From Setophaga petechia (Eukaryota > Chordata > Aves > Passeriformes > Parulidae), in NCBI GenBank assembly GCA_024362935.1, contig JANCRA010000014.1, forward strand, positions 11,091,258-11,155,257: a stretch of DNA of 64,000 nt. The letters are read 5' to 3'. The position numbers were made by a program, and so were the translations under genes. The notes under the pieces were generated by a model that was not told the DNA's origin, made no database searches, and saw only the letters and a list, made by a program, of their open reading frames with translations. Below are positions 1 to 11,705 of the stretch, one piece after another. Within the stretch, counting starts at the first letter, position 1; each line of letters opens with the position of its first letter.

Positions 1-1713
1 ACAGAATGGTGTGGAATTTTTTCTGTCATCCTAGTAAAATTTCCATGAATCTACTGAATAATAAAACAACCTTATTGAAATATTCAGATTTGGGTTTTTA
101 GTTAAAGTGTCTTAGGATACATAATAAAAGGAAATGTCTTTTGAAAGGAGGGGGTAAAATTACTTCATCAAATATTGAAAGGACTTGACAGCAATGGAAA
201 TTGTTCTATATGATGGATATTTTTACAATAGGATACACCTGCTTTTCAGTTTGATTAATCATATAATTTGCTTGGGGAAATGTAAGCTATCTCCATAATG
301 AATTAGAGTATTGACTTGCAGTTTGAACACTGAATCTAGAAAGCCAGTCTTCTGCATCTGATTAATACTTCAAGTGATTTAAGTTTAAAATCAAAATTTG
401 TCAAAATATTTCCACATAGGGGAAATATTTTTAATAAAGATATGAACTTGAAAGAAATGAAAGAAGTGAAAAGAAATTTCTTTGACATTTCTGTACTCCA
501 ACATGTTGTGTTTGCTCTTTGAAGAATGTTTTCTTTGAATGCTCAGCTACATACTCCACTTTGGAAACCAGAGTGGCTTTTCTTGCTTTAAATTACCTGG
601 GGAAGTACTTGTGACTTTCTGTGCAGTTGGACATTCACACTTAAATACAGAAACCTTATTAGAATCTATCTGTACACAATACCATTGACTTTGCTGAATA
701 GTGTGAGACAATTTTGCAAGGAAAAGAAAAATGTAATTTTACTTAAAAGAGAATAAGAAAAGGTCTGATGAAGAACAGTTGTGTTTAATTTTATGATATT
801 ATTAATTTGAACTCTTAAAGGTATGTTTGATTTGACTAGGCAAGTTTAGTATATGAAGTTGAATTTCATAGAAATGTAGTTGTATTTTACATGCCTAACA
901 ACTTTGTGACTTGGTGGATTTTTATTGAATGGGGTGTAGTCTGCAGTAGGCACTAACAATTCTCTTCCATTTGGAAAACTTTGGTACCTAATATTACTGA
1001 AACTGTTTTCAGCAGTTCCAGGATCACTTTGCTGTGTGGCTAAAAATAATGGCAACTGAAATTAGTGGTTCAGGTAGCATTAGCATCAAATAATCTTACC
1101 TTAATCTTCTTCAGTACACTATGACTATTGCAAAAATATTTTAAGCATCAAATTTCAATCAGTATCTGCTGCAACAATATTCTTAACTGCAAACCATGGG
1201 CTTAGGTTCTTGCTGTGTCTATGTCCAATCAATCCATCAATGTTAATTGTACAAACTACCTGATGGTTCACAGGTATGTTTGGTTTGTATTTACAATTCG
1301 AGAAACACAAAATAATTATTTTGGTTTGTGTTTTGTTTTAAATAGGAAGTCGAAAAATCTGGATTAAAATTACATCACTTTGGTTTTATAAAGTCATGAA
1401 TTACATCAGGTGAAAGAATTCAGCAGCTGAGTGTAGAATGCAGATGAAGCAATTTCCCTGCAGAGGACACTCCACTGTCACTTCCAAACCCAGCAGGTGC
1501 TCAGAGGAGTGACTGTGACCATAGAATTGGTGAGTGAGACCTATCCCTGGGCAGGGGTGTTCCTTCCCTAAAATTGTCTTATGAAAATGCCTGCAACAAA
1601 GCCTATTTCCTATACATCATATTTACATTTGTCTCTGTACTGTTGTATTTTTCATTCTTCCAGCTCTTTTGGGAAATACTACTGATGGTTTTTAAGAACT
1701 GAGATCAGGATGC

Positions 1714-1905
1714 AATTTTTAAGTATAAACTAAAATACAGAAGTTGGCTTGTGTAAGAAATTGAAACTGCAATATATTTAAATTTGCTGGTAGTGCACAC
1801 CTATTAAAATTTTTAAGTATAAACTAAAATACAGAAGTTGGCTTGTGTAAGAAATTGAAACTGCAATATATTTAAATTTGCTGGTAGTGCACACCTATTA
1901 AAATT
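1714..1905. repeat. Exact 94-bp tandem duplication
   Basis: Two adjacent copies with a period of 94 bp. Copy 1 starts at 1714 and copy 2 at 1808, both opening with AATTTTTAAGTATAAAC. Over the full unit I see no mismatch, so the duplication is recent or an assembly artefact. A run of T at about 1920-1935 follows copy 2. Confidence 0.9.
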
Positions 1906-4900
1906 AGGCTTTACACAACTTTTTTTTTTTTTTTTGAAAGAGCACAACAAACTAATTTTTCTATTGATACATGATACAAAGGAAAAAGAAAAAATTCTAT
2001 CCAACCATGTACAACTGAAACACATTAGAGAAAATATGTCATAGACTTGATCATCACTTGTGAATACTCAGTGTATCTTTAATTAGAATTTTTTAATGTG
2101 AAATTACTTAACTGTATTTAATACTAATAAATTATTATTTGCTTAGAATACTGCATCCTGCATGTTGCATGTGCTAGACTCTAATATATGAACATCTGAA
2201 AGCATTCAGTCTCAATCCACCATTGTGACTCCAAGGACATGGATCTTTGAGGGCCTTGGGAAAGAAAAAGACACCCACCAAGAAGACAGTAGCTCTGTGA
2301 AGTCCTGAATTCACTGAGGCTTCCTTCCATGCAGACAAATGGGATTTCTGGCATCAAGTGCTAAATAAAATATTGCATGAAGGAAAACTCTTTTTATGAG
2401 CTGGACAATTTCATCTTGTTAGCTTCTGTAGGCACTTCTCCAGATGTTCTAGTTAGGCTGACATAAATGGAATATCTTTTTCAAAACCTGTTGAAATAAT
2501 ACCGTAACCCAATAAAAGCTTCTTAAGGTTTTTCATTTTTCTTGCTTTTTGAATTCTCATTGCTTTGAATATAACAAACATTCGGAGGGTATAAAATTCT
2601 TACACAATATTCTGATTTCTGGGTATACTAGTTATGGTCTAAGCATAGTTGTATTTTGGGTACTTACTCTGCAAAGTTTAACTAAAAATGCAAGAAAGAT
2701 ATCATGAATACAAAATGAAATTTCAGAGTTTTAAGGTAATTATGAAACTTCTATACATTTCAAGCTGTGATATTTGAAAATAACATCATTCTTTGGAGAG
2801 ACTGTAGTTCATAAGGGTTTCCAATGTAGTAGCACTGTATTTTATTATTTCTGTTAATCATAACTTGTCTGTGCAACATTGCTTTTTCTATTTACTGCCT
2901 GGGTACGGATTATAAAACTGTTTGAACTTCAAAATATCCCAACAAATCAATATTAAAAGGTGGGGTTTGGCCTTAATTGCTTCAGGACTGTATTCTGCAG
3001 CATTATACGAATGTGGTTGCTATTTGTAGAGGTTTGCTTAGATAATTGGGTGTCTAATTTCTGCTCAAGATTAGCTTTGTGTATAGGGGGAAAACCCTAA
3101 TGAGTCTGCTTTTTGATAATACCAGTTGAGAAGCCAGTAAGATAATAGTAATGAAATCTGCATGTGTGTTTACTATAGCTTTGCTGCATCTCTTATTCAT
3201 GTCTAATTAGATTTGAGTATGCTGAATATTTGAGGTTAATTGAATATTTTCTTTAATAAAAATGAGATTTGTATGGGTAGAACAAAATTTACTTTGAGCT
3301 TACAAGGAAACTAATAGTCTTTTAGACTTTTGCATGGAGAAAATCGGAGTAAGTCCATAAGTAATCTAAAAAATCACTAATTCTAATAAATAAAGCATTT
3401 TATACTATCTATAACTGGAACAGATTGACTGTTTTAAAAACATCTTAACTGTTACAGAATGCTTCATGAGATTCATTGCTTTAAAAACATTTGAAGTTTT
3501 TCCCATACTATTTGCACATTCTTCACTGTCATTGTTTGGCATATGTGATAGAGAAAATTAACAGAACTTTGTTGAAAAACAATACAGTAGAGTTCAGTAA
3601 TCTGGACATACAAGATCCCATGAATTTCCATTTTCACAGGTGGTTCAAGCATGTAACTTGGCATTAATTGGGTTTTTTCAACTATGACTCTTTCACTGAG
3701 AATGGTTAAAAGATCATTTTCTTTCTTCCAGAGTCTTGGAATAGAAATTTGGATGGGGGAGTTTAGACAGAAAGTTTAGACAGTTTAGGATCATGGTGCA
3801 AACCTCTTGATTGCCCTTGACATTGTGTGATGCCTCCTGATGACCAGAGTGACTGAGAGGAGCTGTTGTGATTGCTACCACTGAAAAGAGTTATTAGAAT
3901 GTCTGAGAATGCCTCCAAATACTACAGGCCCATACATTCAAAGAGCAGTGAAACTTGCCAAATTACACTGTGGTTCTAGAGAAGAGACAGCAGAAATAGA
4001 AGGAAGACTTATGAAACCTGGCAAAGGTTTTATAGGAAATCTAATTGGGAAGCAAAATCTTTTCTCTCTTAGAAACGTGACTATTTGAACAACTTGAAGT
4101 ACAAGTGGAAGTAGAGAGGAGAGGTGTGGGAAAGATGGGATGTACTTTTTATTAAAAATAAACTTCTGAAGATCCTTATTCTGAAAGTGGATTCTTCAAA
4201 CGTTAAGGCTTTGCATCAGGAAACATGGTTATAATTCTGTGTGTTTATTCCTTTTCTACAATAAGCTCAAGACTGTGGAGCATTTTTTTTCTTCATTTGA
4301 TAAAAATCTGCTTCATCATGTACTTGTTCAGTTGTGTCAGAATGTGAACTATGAAAAACTAAACTATAGCAGAAGAACAATATTTTGAATTGCAGAGCTT
4401 TCTAACAGGGTTCCAGGGTCATTGTAATCTTCAGCTTTTATTATTTCTTTAGGAGTAACTTTATAATTTTAGAGGCAAACTGTCATGAGTTAATTTTGAG
4501 TTATTTTTGCAATTAATTGGATAGAAATATGAGATGTTCTATGCCTTGCAGCAATGTTAATGCTGCTAAGTTCAGGCAGCACTAAGGGGTGCTATGAAAA
4601 CATGTTATTCATCAGGATCTAAAAATATATTTTAGCTCTGGTTAATCATTTTCCCCAGACTTGAATGAAGTTCTTGTGCTGAATGTATTACTTACTAGTC
4701 TGAATTTTTCCATTGAGTGAAATGAGTTTGAACTCTTTAGGTTTGTTAATAATTTGCATTTAAAATTGTTTTAGATACAGTATTAGTAAACTTAGGAAAT
4801 TCCATTTGGGATGCTTATGGGAAAGGGAAGGATCTGTCAATGTGGCATTTCCTTTGAAGTTCTCTGGCTGTCCATCTGTCTCCCTGCTGCCTCCCCATCA

Positions 4901-5158
4901 CTTCCTGTGGTGGCCTTAGGAGCACTTGGCCATGAGAGCAGCACATGTGGAAAGTCATCCACATGTCCAAAAGAACAGCAGATGACAATAACAGCTTCTC
5001 ATAACCTAAGAAAGTTAAAAATTGTGAGTGGAAGCTAAGGATTCAAAGTCAGTGCCAGTGCTTTTCTTTCTGTTAGTAGAGAAGAAGGTGGCAAATTGCA
5101 GATTCCTTTGGTTGAATGACTTAGCAACTCAGGCACTGGGCTGGCTGTTTGTGCCAGG

Positions 5159-5577
5159 AACCCATTCCCAACCCATTCCCAACCCATTCCTAACCCATTC
5201 CCAACCCATTCCTAACCCATTCCCAACCCATTCCCAACCCATTCCTAACCCATTCCCAACCCATTCCTAACCCATTCCCAACCCATTCCCAACCCATTCC
5301 TAACCCATTCCTAACCCATTCCCAACCCATTCCCAACCCATTCCCAACCCATTCCCAACCCATTCCTAACCCATTCCTAACCCATTCCCAACCCATTCCT
5401 AACCCATTCCTAACCCACTCCCAACCCATTCCCAACCCATTCCTAACCCATTCCCAACCCATTCCCAACCCATTCCCAACCCATTCCTAACCATTCCTAA
5501 CCCATTCCTAACCCATTCCCAACCCATTCCCAACCCATTCCTAACCCATTCCTAACCATTCCTAACCCATTCCTAAC
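5159..5577. repeat. 11-bp minisatellite (AACCCATTCCY)n
   Basis: About 38 head-to-tail copies of an 11-base unit, AACCCATTCCC or AACCCATTCCT. Nearly all variation is the C/T at the last base. One unit carries CCCACTCCC, and two units near 5489 and 5553 have lost one C (AACCATTCC). Because 11 is not a multiple of 3, each reading frame cycles through all phases every 33 bases. The unit makes no stop on the minus strand, giving open frames that read as an 11-residue peptide repeat (MGWEWVGNGLG-like). These frames are a by-product, not a gene. Confidence 0.95.
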
Positions 5578-8192
5578 TGCAATTCTGCTGCCATGTAGAG
5601 GCTGGGCAACAGCTGTGGGGAAAACTGAAAAATCAACAGCTCTGGGAAATGGGCTCCCAAGGACTAATAGAGATGTGCCTTCAATAAATCCCTCTACAGG
5701 AACTGAGGCCTTCACATTGCTGTATTCCAATCTCTCACTCCATAGCAGAGTTGATACTTTCTGTTCATACAAATAAGTTTATTTTGGGTAGCAAAAGACA
5801 CTATGAGCTATGTTAAAGATTTCTGTCTGCACAGGGGAAGAGGAAACCTTACTGTGAGGTGGAGAGTCGAAAGAATTGTTGTGAGTACAGTGGCAGAATA
5901 ACTAGAAGAAAGTTAATATTAAAAGTGTTGGAGTTTAATGACAGACTAATTTCTAGCTCCACCTTCTCCCCTCAAATACAAATGAAAACTCTTCTGAAGA
6001 GCTATGTTTGACTTTTAGGGTGCTATATTCATTCTAGTTCTGTCCTAGCAAGACCTTTTCAGTTTCATTTCTTTATTTATTTTTTTAAAAATTCTTGTAA
6101 CACCTTTTCAATCTTTATAATCTTTCATAATAATTTACTGATATTTGCAGACTGATATCATTTGCAGGCATGCAGCTACTTTCTCTAATATAAGATGCCC
6201 AAAAACTTCTCAAGGAATTTCTTAAAACCCTGTGTCTCATACTTCTGGTGTGTTTTCCAAACCAAGGCTAACTTTCACTCTAGGTCATATTAATAGTACA
6301 AAAATTAAAAGCTGATCCTTGTGTTTGTATTTTAAATTAAAACAATGAAAAGCTTTCAGAGCACTCACTCACACTCCCCAGGCTGTGGATTTTCTCCAGT
6401 CCATTGGTCTAGAGGTTTCTCTTATTGAAATATTGTGGCAGGAAAGGAGGATTAAATTACTGAGGCTGTCAAAAAGGACAAGCACTCTGCCATACATTAT
6501 CATTATCACTGGCTTCCTCAGTGGAAGAAAATGCAGTAAATCACTTCAAATACAAAGCAATAAAGACCACTGGCTTTTAAAATCATGAGTGCTATTGCCA
6601 TTAACAGAAAGTGACAGCTATGTGGCATGCTTAGATGCTGCTTGTATCTTTTTTGACAGCGTGCACATAAACCTGCCAGTGACACACCATTAGATCACAT
6701 GACCTTTCAAATTTGATTCTAGCATTGTTGCTTTTCCTTAGGAAAAAAGAAAGAAATGTTTATTTTTCTTTGTTCTTTTCCTCATGCTCTTCTTAAAGGT
6801 GAAAAACATTTGATACTAATAGTAATTCTGATTTGCTTTGCAGTGATAAATGTGGTTAAGGCAGATAATTGTGCAGAAAGAGGTCTCAGGTCTATTCTAA
6901 AATGAGTTCTACTTTTTGACAGGTACACGTTAGTGCTGGAAAACTCTGGTATAGGTCTTAGTAAATAAAGCTTGTGGTTCACCTTGTGGTTGGTCTCTTT
7001 TGAGGAGGTTGGGCTGAGGAGTTAATACCTAACTAACTAACTAACTAGAAAAAAAATTTCTTCAGCAAGAAATGATAGCTGCATTCTGATGGAACAACTG
7101 CTCTTATTTCTTTCTAGTGTAGGTTCATGTGGAATGGAATACAGCAACCTCACCTAATGCTGGTTTAATGCTGTGGTTTGGGAGTTTGTTTGTTTGGTTG
7201 TTTGGTTTTTAACAAATCTGTTCCACAAAAGAGAGAATCTATCCCCAGTATTCCATCACTAATGAATCTGGAAAGCACGTATCTGCCCAGTGTAGTGGGG
7301 TACATCTGTTGCTTTCTGAATTCAGGATACTACTGAGAGTGTAAGATGTGTAGGAAGTGTTCCTTGGCCCTAGAATTTCCAGAAATAAATAGATAGATAG
7401 ATAAATCAATCAGTAGGCAGGTATTATGTGAATACATATGAGAAAGATTATAAATTTTTCTTGTCCAATTTCATAATAATAATAAATTTGTCCATATTCA
7501 ATATTTTTGATTGTGATAGTATGTAGATTACTCATACAGAATGAATGACATCCTTTGATTACGTTTTCTCTTGAAGGTCAATCATTGAAATGGAATAATC
7601 ACTAATTTAAAGATTCATTTGATTTGAGAAAGAATAGGATACATGCTAATCGTATTTGACATGGAGTTACTTGTAAATCTTTTAAATATGTATTTATTCA
7701 CAAATCACTGATTCACTCCACAGTCAGGAGGAGTGATCTCTCTTCATTTCATTTCTAGATCTCAGTTTCATGTCTTGGCCAGAAAACAGGTTTTACTGGA
7801 ATGGAGCAGGGAACACCATGAAATGATTACTTGTTGGGATGGAAATATCATACCAAAACAATTCTTAGGTTTGGAGTTAAAAGAAAAACCTGAAAAATAC
7901 TTAATAGGCAAGCAGATGACTAATTCTACCATATAGAATAGGAAAGTGGATAATGTTCTACTAAAATTTGACAATACTGAGGATTAAATACTCATTTTTT
8001 TTCTTTTTTTTTTTCCCCCTGAGGGATAAATTAAGCAAAGGGAAATAGCTAGTCAGTGTGCTGCAATTTCTCCTCTAAATACTTGGATATCTTCAATAAT
8101 TATTTTACAAGCCTAATTGAAAGGTAGGTGAGATTACAGCAGGGAGCTTTATCTCTGAACAGAAGGGTTCATCTTCCAGGTGCTGCTGCCGT

Positions 8193-8431
8193 GGTGCTGT
8201 CCCTGTGTTTGTGGGTGGGTTGTCACTGGTCTGTGTGACAGTTGGGTGCTGTCCCCGTGTTTGTGGGTGGGTTGTCACTGGTCTGTGTGACAGTTGGGTG
8301 CTGTCCCTGTGTTTGTGGGTGGGTTGTCACTGGTCTGTGTGACAGTTGGGTGCTGTCCCCGTGTTTGTGGGTGGGTTGTCACTGGTCTGTGTGACAGTTG
8401 GGTGCTGTCCCTGTGTTTGTGGGTGGGTTGT
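8193..8431. repeat. 52-bp minisatellite with alternating variants
   Basis: Units start at 8193, 8245, 8297, 8349 and 8401, a strict 52-bp period, with the fifth copy partial. Each opens GGTGCTGTCCC and runs through GTGTTTGTGGGTGGGTTGT. A single site alternates T, C, T, C, T along the array (CCCTGTG against CCCCGTG), which implies a 104-bp dimeric higher-order unit. The array is G/T-rich on the + strand. The overlapping open frames on both strands are repeat by-products. Confidence 0.93.
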
Positions 8432-9206
8432 TCTCTGCAGTCACTGCTGTGTCTGCCTTGCCTCGTGGGGAAATTCCAGTTCTGCACTGACTAAATAGGA
8501 AGAGGGGAAGTCCATCAGTAGTCCAGCTCCCCACTTGAGCCTAGCAAGAGGACCACCAAGAAAGAAAATTTATGGAAAGATTGTGCCCATACAGCGAAAG
8601 TTTCCAACTCTGTGCATTTTAAACCTGGCCTAGTTCTATCTCCAACACGTGTTTTCTATCACAAGCCTTACAAACTAGTATCAGAGCTTTTTCAGCTGAA
8701 ACAGGAACTGAACTAAACTAATGCTTTAAAGCTCAGGAAACCAAATTATCAAGGATATAAATATCATTGAAAATTGCCTGCAGATGGTTTAGCCTGACAC
8801 TTTATTGGTGTTTGTGCTAGGCCAAATTATAGCAGCATAGGCAGTGTATTATGTCTACTAAGTAGTGTATTAATTTATTTTTTTCCTGTCACAATGAATG
8901 TTGCTGGAAATGATATTCATAATGATTGGATCCATATTAGAACATAAATAAATGGATAAATCACATGCTATTTTTGTCTTCTAAAAGAAGAATCACTTTA
9001 ATGAATAGTTCTTAAAAAATTTTACAATACATAAAATTATTGCTAAGCCAAAGTTGCAACTATAGGCTGATTCTATAGTTGAAACTGAACCAATTTGACC
9101 TTGAAAATAATGCATTTTGCAGCTTTATACCCTTTTAGTTTATGCTTACAAATAAATAAATGTTAGTTGGAATTTATATGGAAAATGCATATTTTTTAGA
9201 GTCCTA

Positions 9207-9382
9207 TTTAGGTTGGAGAAGAACTTTCAGGTCATTGAGTTCAACTCTTAACCCAGCAATGCACTTTTAAATATCTCCAGGGATAGTGACTCCACCAGTT
9301 CCCTGAGCAGCCTGTTCCAGGGCTTGACAACTCTTTCAGTGAATGATTTTTTTCTTAATATCCAGTCTAAAATTTGTTTGGA
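9207..9382 (-). mobile_element. CR1 LINE 3'-end fragment, reverse orientation
   Basis: The + strand reads GGTTGGAGAAGAACTTTCAGG, then TCATTGAGTTCAACTC, TCTCCAGGGATAGTGACTCC, CAGCCTGTTCCAGGGCTTG and finally CTTAATATCCAGTCTAAA. This is the familiar order of the reverse complement of the avian CR1 3' region. The copy is diverged and truncated, and the terminal octamer repeats are not clear. It lies within the RPGRIP1L terminal intron. Confidence 0.85.
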
Positions 9383-10680
9383 GTGGAATTCACTGTTCAT
9401 TAATGTAAGATTTCAAAATAAAGTTGATTTTTTTCTCTGCTTTCAATTTCATTTATTGATATGGAGTAATTTTAGAAGTTTGTTAGAAATATGAATTTTG
9501 GTTCCACATTTGAATTAATAGCTTTAGTTGCAGAAAATGCAAAAATAATCAGTATCAAAAAAAATGAAAGAAAAAATGCTGTTAAATAGAATGATAGAAA
9601 ATGTAAGTTACATAACCATGAGGTAGTAGGAGACTGTTTGAAATCCTTTTAATGTTAATAATTGTTGCAAACCACAAGGATGGTTCTCCTATTTTGACAA
9701 TCATATTTCCTTTATGTTTTCAGACAGTCATTGTCTCTGTCATAAATATGGAGATTTTATCAGAATATTTGCTTTTCTTATACCTGTATTGTGTGACATG
9801 GGTAGCCTTTTTATTTTGGTTGGTTTTCTTCTGCATAATGAGGATTAAAATTCCTTATTAATTTTAGGAAGTTATACTTGCTAATATTTGTAAAACTTTG
9901 GAATAAAAACAGGATACAGAATTATTATTTCAGCATCTGAACCCCATCGTTATCTACTTATGTGTTCAAGTCTCTTGATCAATTAACAGGACACATTTCT
10001 GGCCATCCATGTAACTTTTTGTAACTGTGTCATAGTTATTTTTTTTCTTCCAGCGCTGCCTTTCAGCATTTTAAGAGTGTAGAAATTTCAGCTGTGTAGT
10101 GAGCCTTGCCTGATTCCTCACGCCAGGCTGCAGCACAAGTGCTGAGACCTGGAGGCAGAGCCTGTGCTCCCCTGACAAGTGTCAGCAGAGACACACGTGG
10201 AGAATGGAGGGATCCATTCTTCTAACAGTCACCCTGCTGTGATAACAAGAGGGAACAGCTTTATGCAAGAGGTTTCCAGGCTGATCCTGACAGGTGCATC
10301 ATTTCTTGCAGGGAATGATTGTGATTCCAAGGAACAGACTACACGAAGTCACTGCTCCCCAAAGTAACTAAATCTGTGCCTCCATGTTGTAGAATAGAGC
10401 ATGTGTAGGGTGTAAGCTTCACATTAATATACTGAATTAGTGCACAAAGTTTTCTACTTGCTGCTTAAAAACTCTGATCTCTGGAATAAAAAAAAAAAAT
10501 GGACCAAATTTGCATATGTTAGAGCTTCTGTCCAGTTGCTCCAAATTACCTGCTGGTGAAAATGCCTTTAAGTGTTCTAAAAACAAAAATAGATGATCAT
10601 TCAGGCTTTCACAGTAAAATATGTTTTAAGCCTAAAGCTCTTATGGGTTTTTTCACTTACCTTTTGACAAGCAAGTTTCA

Positions 10681-10738
10681 TTTAGTTATCTATTCTTTCC
10701 TGCACTAAATTTAGTTATCTATTCTTTCCTTCTACCAA
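10681..10738. repeat. 29-bp tandem duplication
   Basis: TTTAGTTATCTATTCTTTCCT occurs at 10681 and again at 10710, a 29-bp period with two copies. It is a small local duplication within the intron with no evident function. Confidence 0.8.
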
Positions 10739-11587
10739 TTATCTTCTCTCATGGTGCTTTTCAACAAGATGTTAAAATTTTTTCCTATTCAGTAGGTTTG
10801 GAATTCCTACAAGGAAGTGTGTACTTATACCTGGGCATTACAGAAAAGAAATGTGGAAATCAGCTAGAGAGAAAGCCTGGCATCCCAGAGAGAAATATGG
10901 AGAGTAACACTATCCATAGCTTTATTCATGTGTTCATATTTTGTGTAAGATATCCTTTCCTGTAGCCTTGGATGTAACATAACTTGATGCTAACCCATTT
11001 GAAATTCTGCCTATTGTAACGTTTTTAGGTTGTAAAGCTCACAAACATTCACAGTTTGACCAGTGTTGCCAAGACATACCAAATGTTAGCTCTAAATTCC
11101 TGTCATTTTGTCAGTCTCAGTGTTTTTGGCCCCAGCACAAGCCACTAACTCAAGCCAGCTCCAACACAATACTGGAATTGTGTGTTTGAAAGGAAAACCA
11201 TACTTGGAGGCAATGGGTGTAATTTAAGTTCACAGAAGAAAAGCATATATTTTGTGTAGTTGTTTGTATAGCCAAATAAACAATTGTACCATGGGGTGGT
11301 GGGAGGGGGAACAAAAATGAAACATTTCTGTAAGACTGTGGATCTATGGCTACAACTTCCCTATCCTTCTACTACTGCTAAATAATACTGAAGAAGATGG
11401 GAAGATTTAAAAGAGAGGGTCTTGGACTATTCTTGTCATGGAAAATGTTGAATTTAATTGATAAAGAGTTCTTGCTTAGGTAGTAGAAGAATAAAAAACA
11501 GAATGCAGTTTTGCCTTTTTTCTGGTTTTTAGAGTTGATTTTTAATCCTTTTTGAATGCATTTTTTTGCTTACCCTAAAATTTACAG

Positions 11588-11705
11588 TGCTCAGTGATAC
11601 CCCAGAAGATGAGCAGAACTTGAACGTGAAGATACTGATTATGCTGAATCTGTTTGAAAAATATATTCCAGAAGCAAAGAAATACCATTGAATGAGACAT
11701 TGGTG
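11588..11705 (+). CDS. RPGRIP1L: RPGRIP1L penultimate coding exon, frame-disrupted
   Basis: The exon follows a TTTACAG acceptor and ends before GTGAGT. RPGRIP1L organises the ciliary transition zone; its C-terminal domain is the RPGR-interacting C2-like region. Seen directly: reading from base 3 of the exon gives LSDTPEDEQN, which matches the family's SDPPEDEQDL. The match then continues in the next frame as LEREDTDYAE (family LECEDIGVAH) and in the third frame as IFQKQRNTIE-stop-DIG (family MFQEGRDLIEQNID). Two single-base losses, near 11617 and 11650-11660, and a TGA at 11693-11695 therefore interrupt the homologous reading. Read without correction, the first frame stops at a TGA at 11689-11691 after about 23 unrelated residues. 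Family sequence is from memory. The disruption could be real decay, a strain allele or assembly error. Confidence 0.78.

Larger units (their letters stand above)
1..11587 (+). other. RPGRIP1L: RPGRIP1L terminal intron (3' part), non-coding
   Basis: This stretch precedes the RPGRIP1L exon that starts at 11588 and is read as intron of that gene. I looked for the preceding exon, which in the family encodes the middle of the C-terminal RPGR-interacting domain (a run resembling VIYVDKENN), and did not find it on either strand, so the intron probably extends beyond the left edge. The sequence is AT-rich with short random open frames only. It contains a 94-bp tandem duplication, two minisatellites, a CR1 fragment and small simple repeats such as (CTAA)n near 7029-7047; these are listed separately. 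The gene assignment rests on the two downstream exons. Confidence 0.6.

Noticed and set aside
5190..5772. Minus-strand GMGWEWVRNGL repeat proteins
   Set aside because: Translation of the 11-bp minisatellite in a phase-cycling frame.
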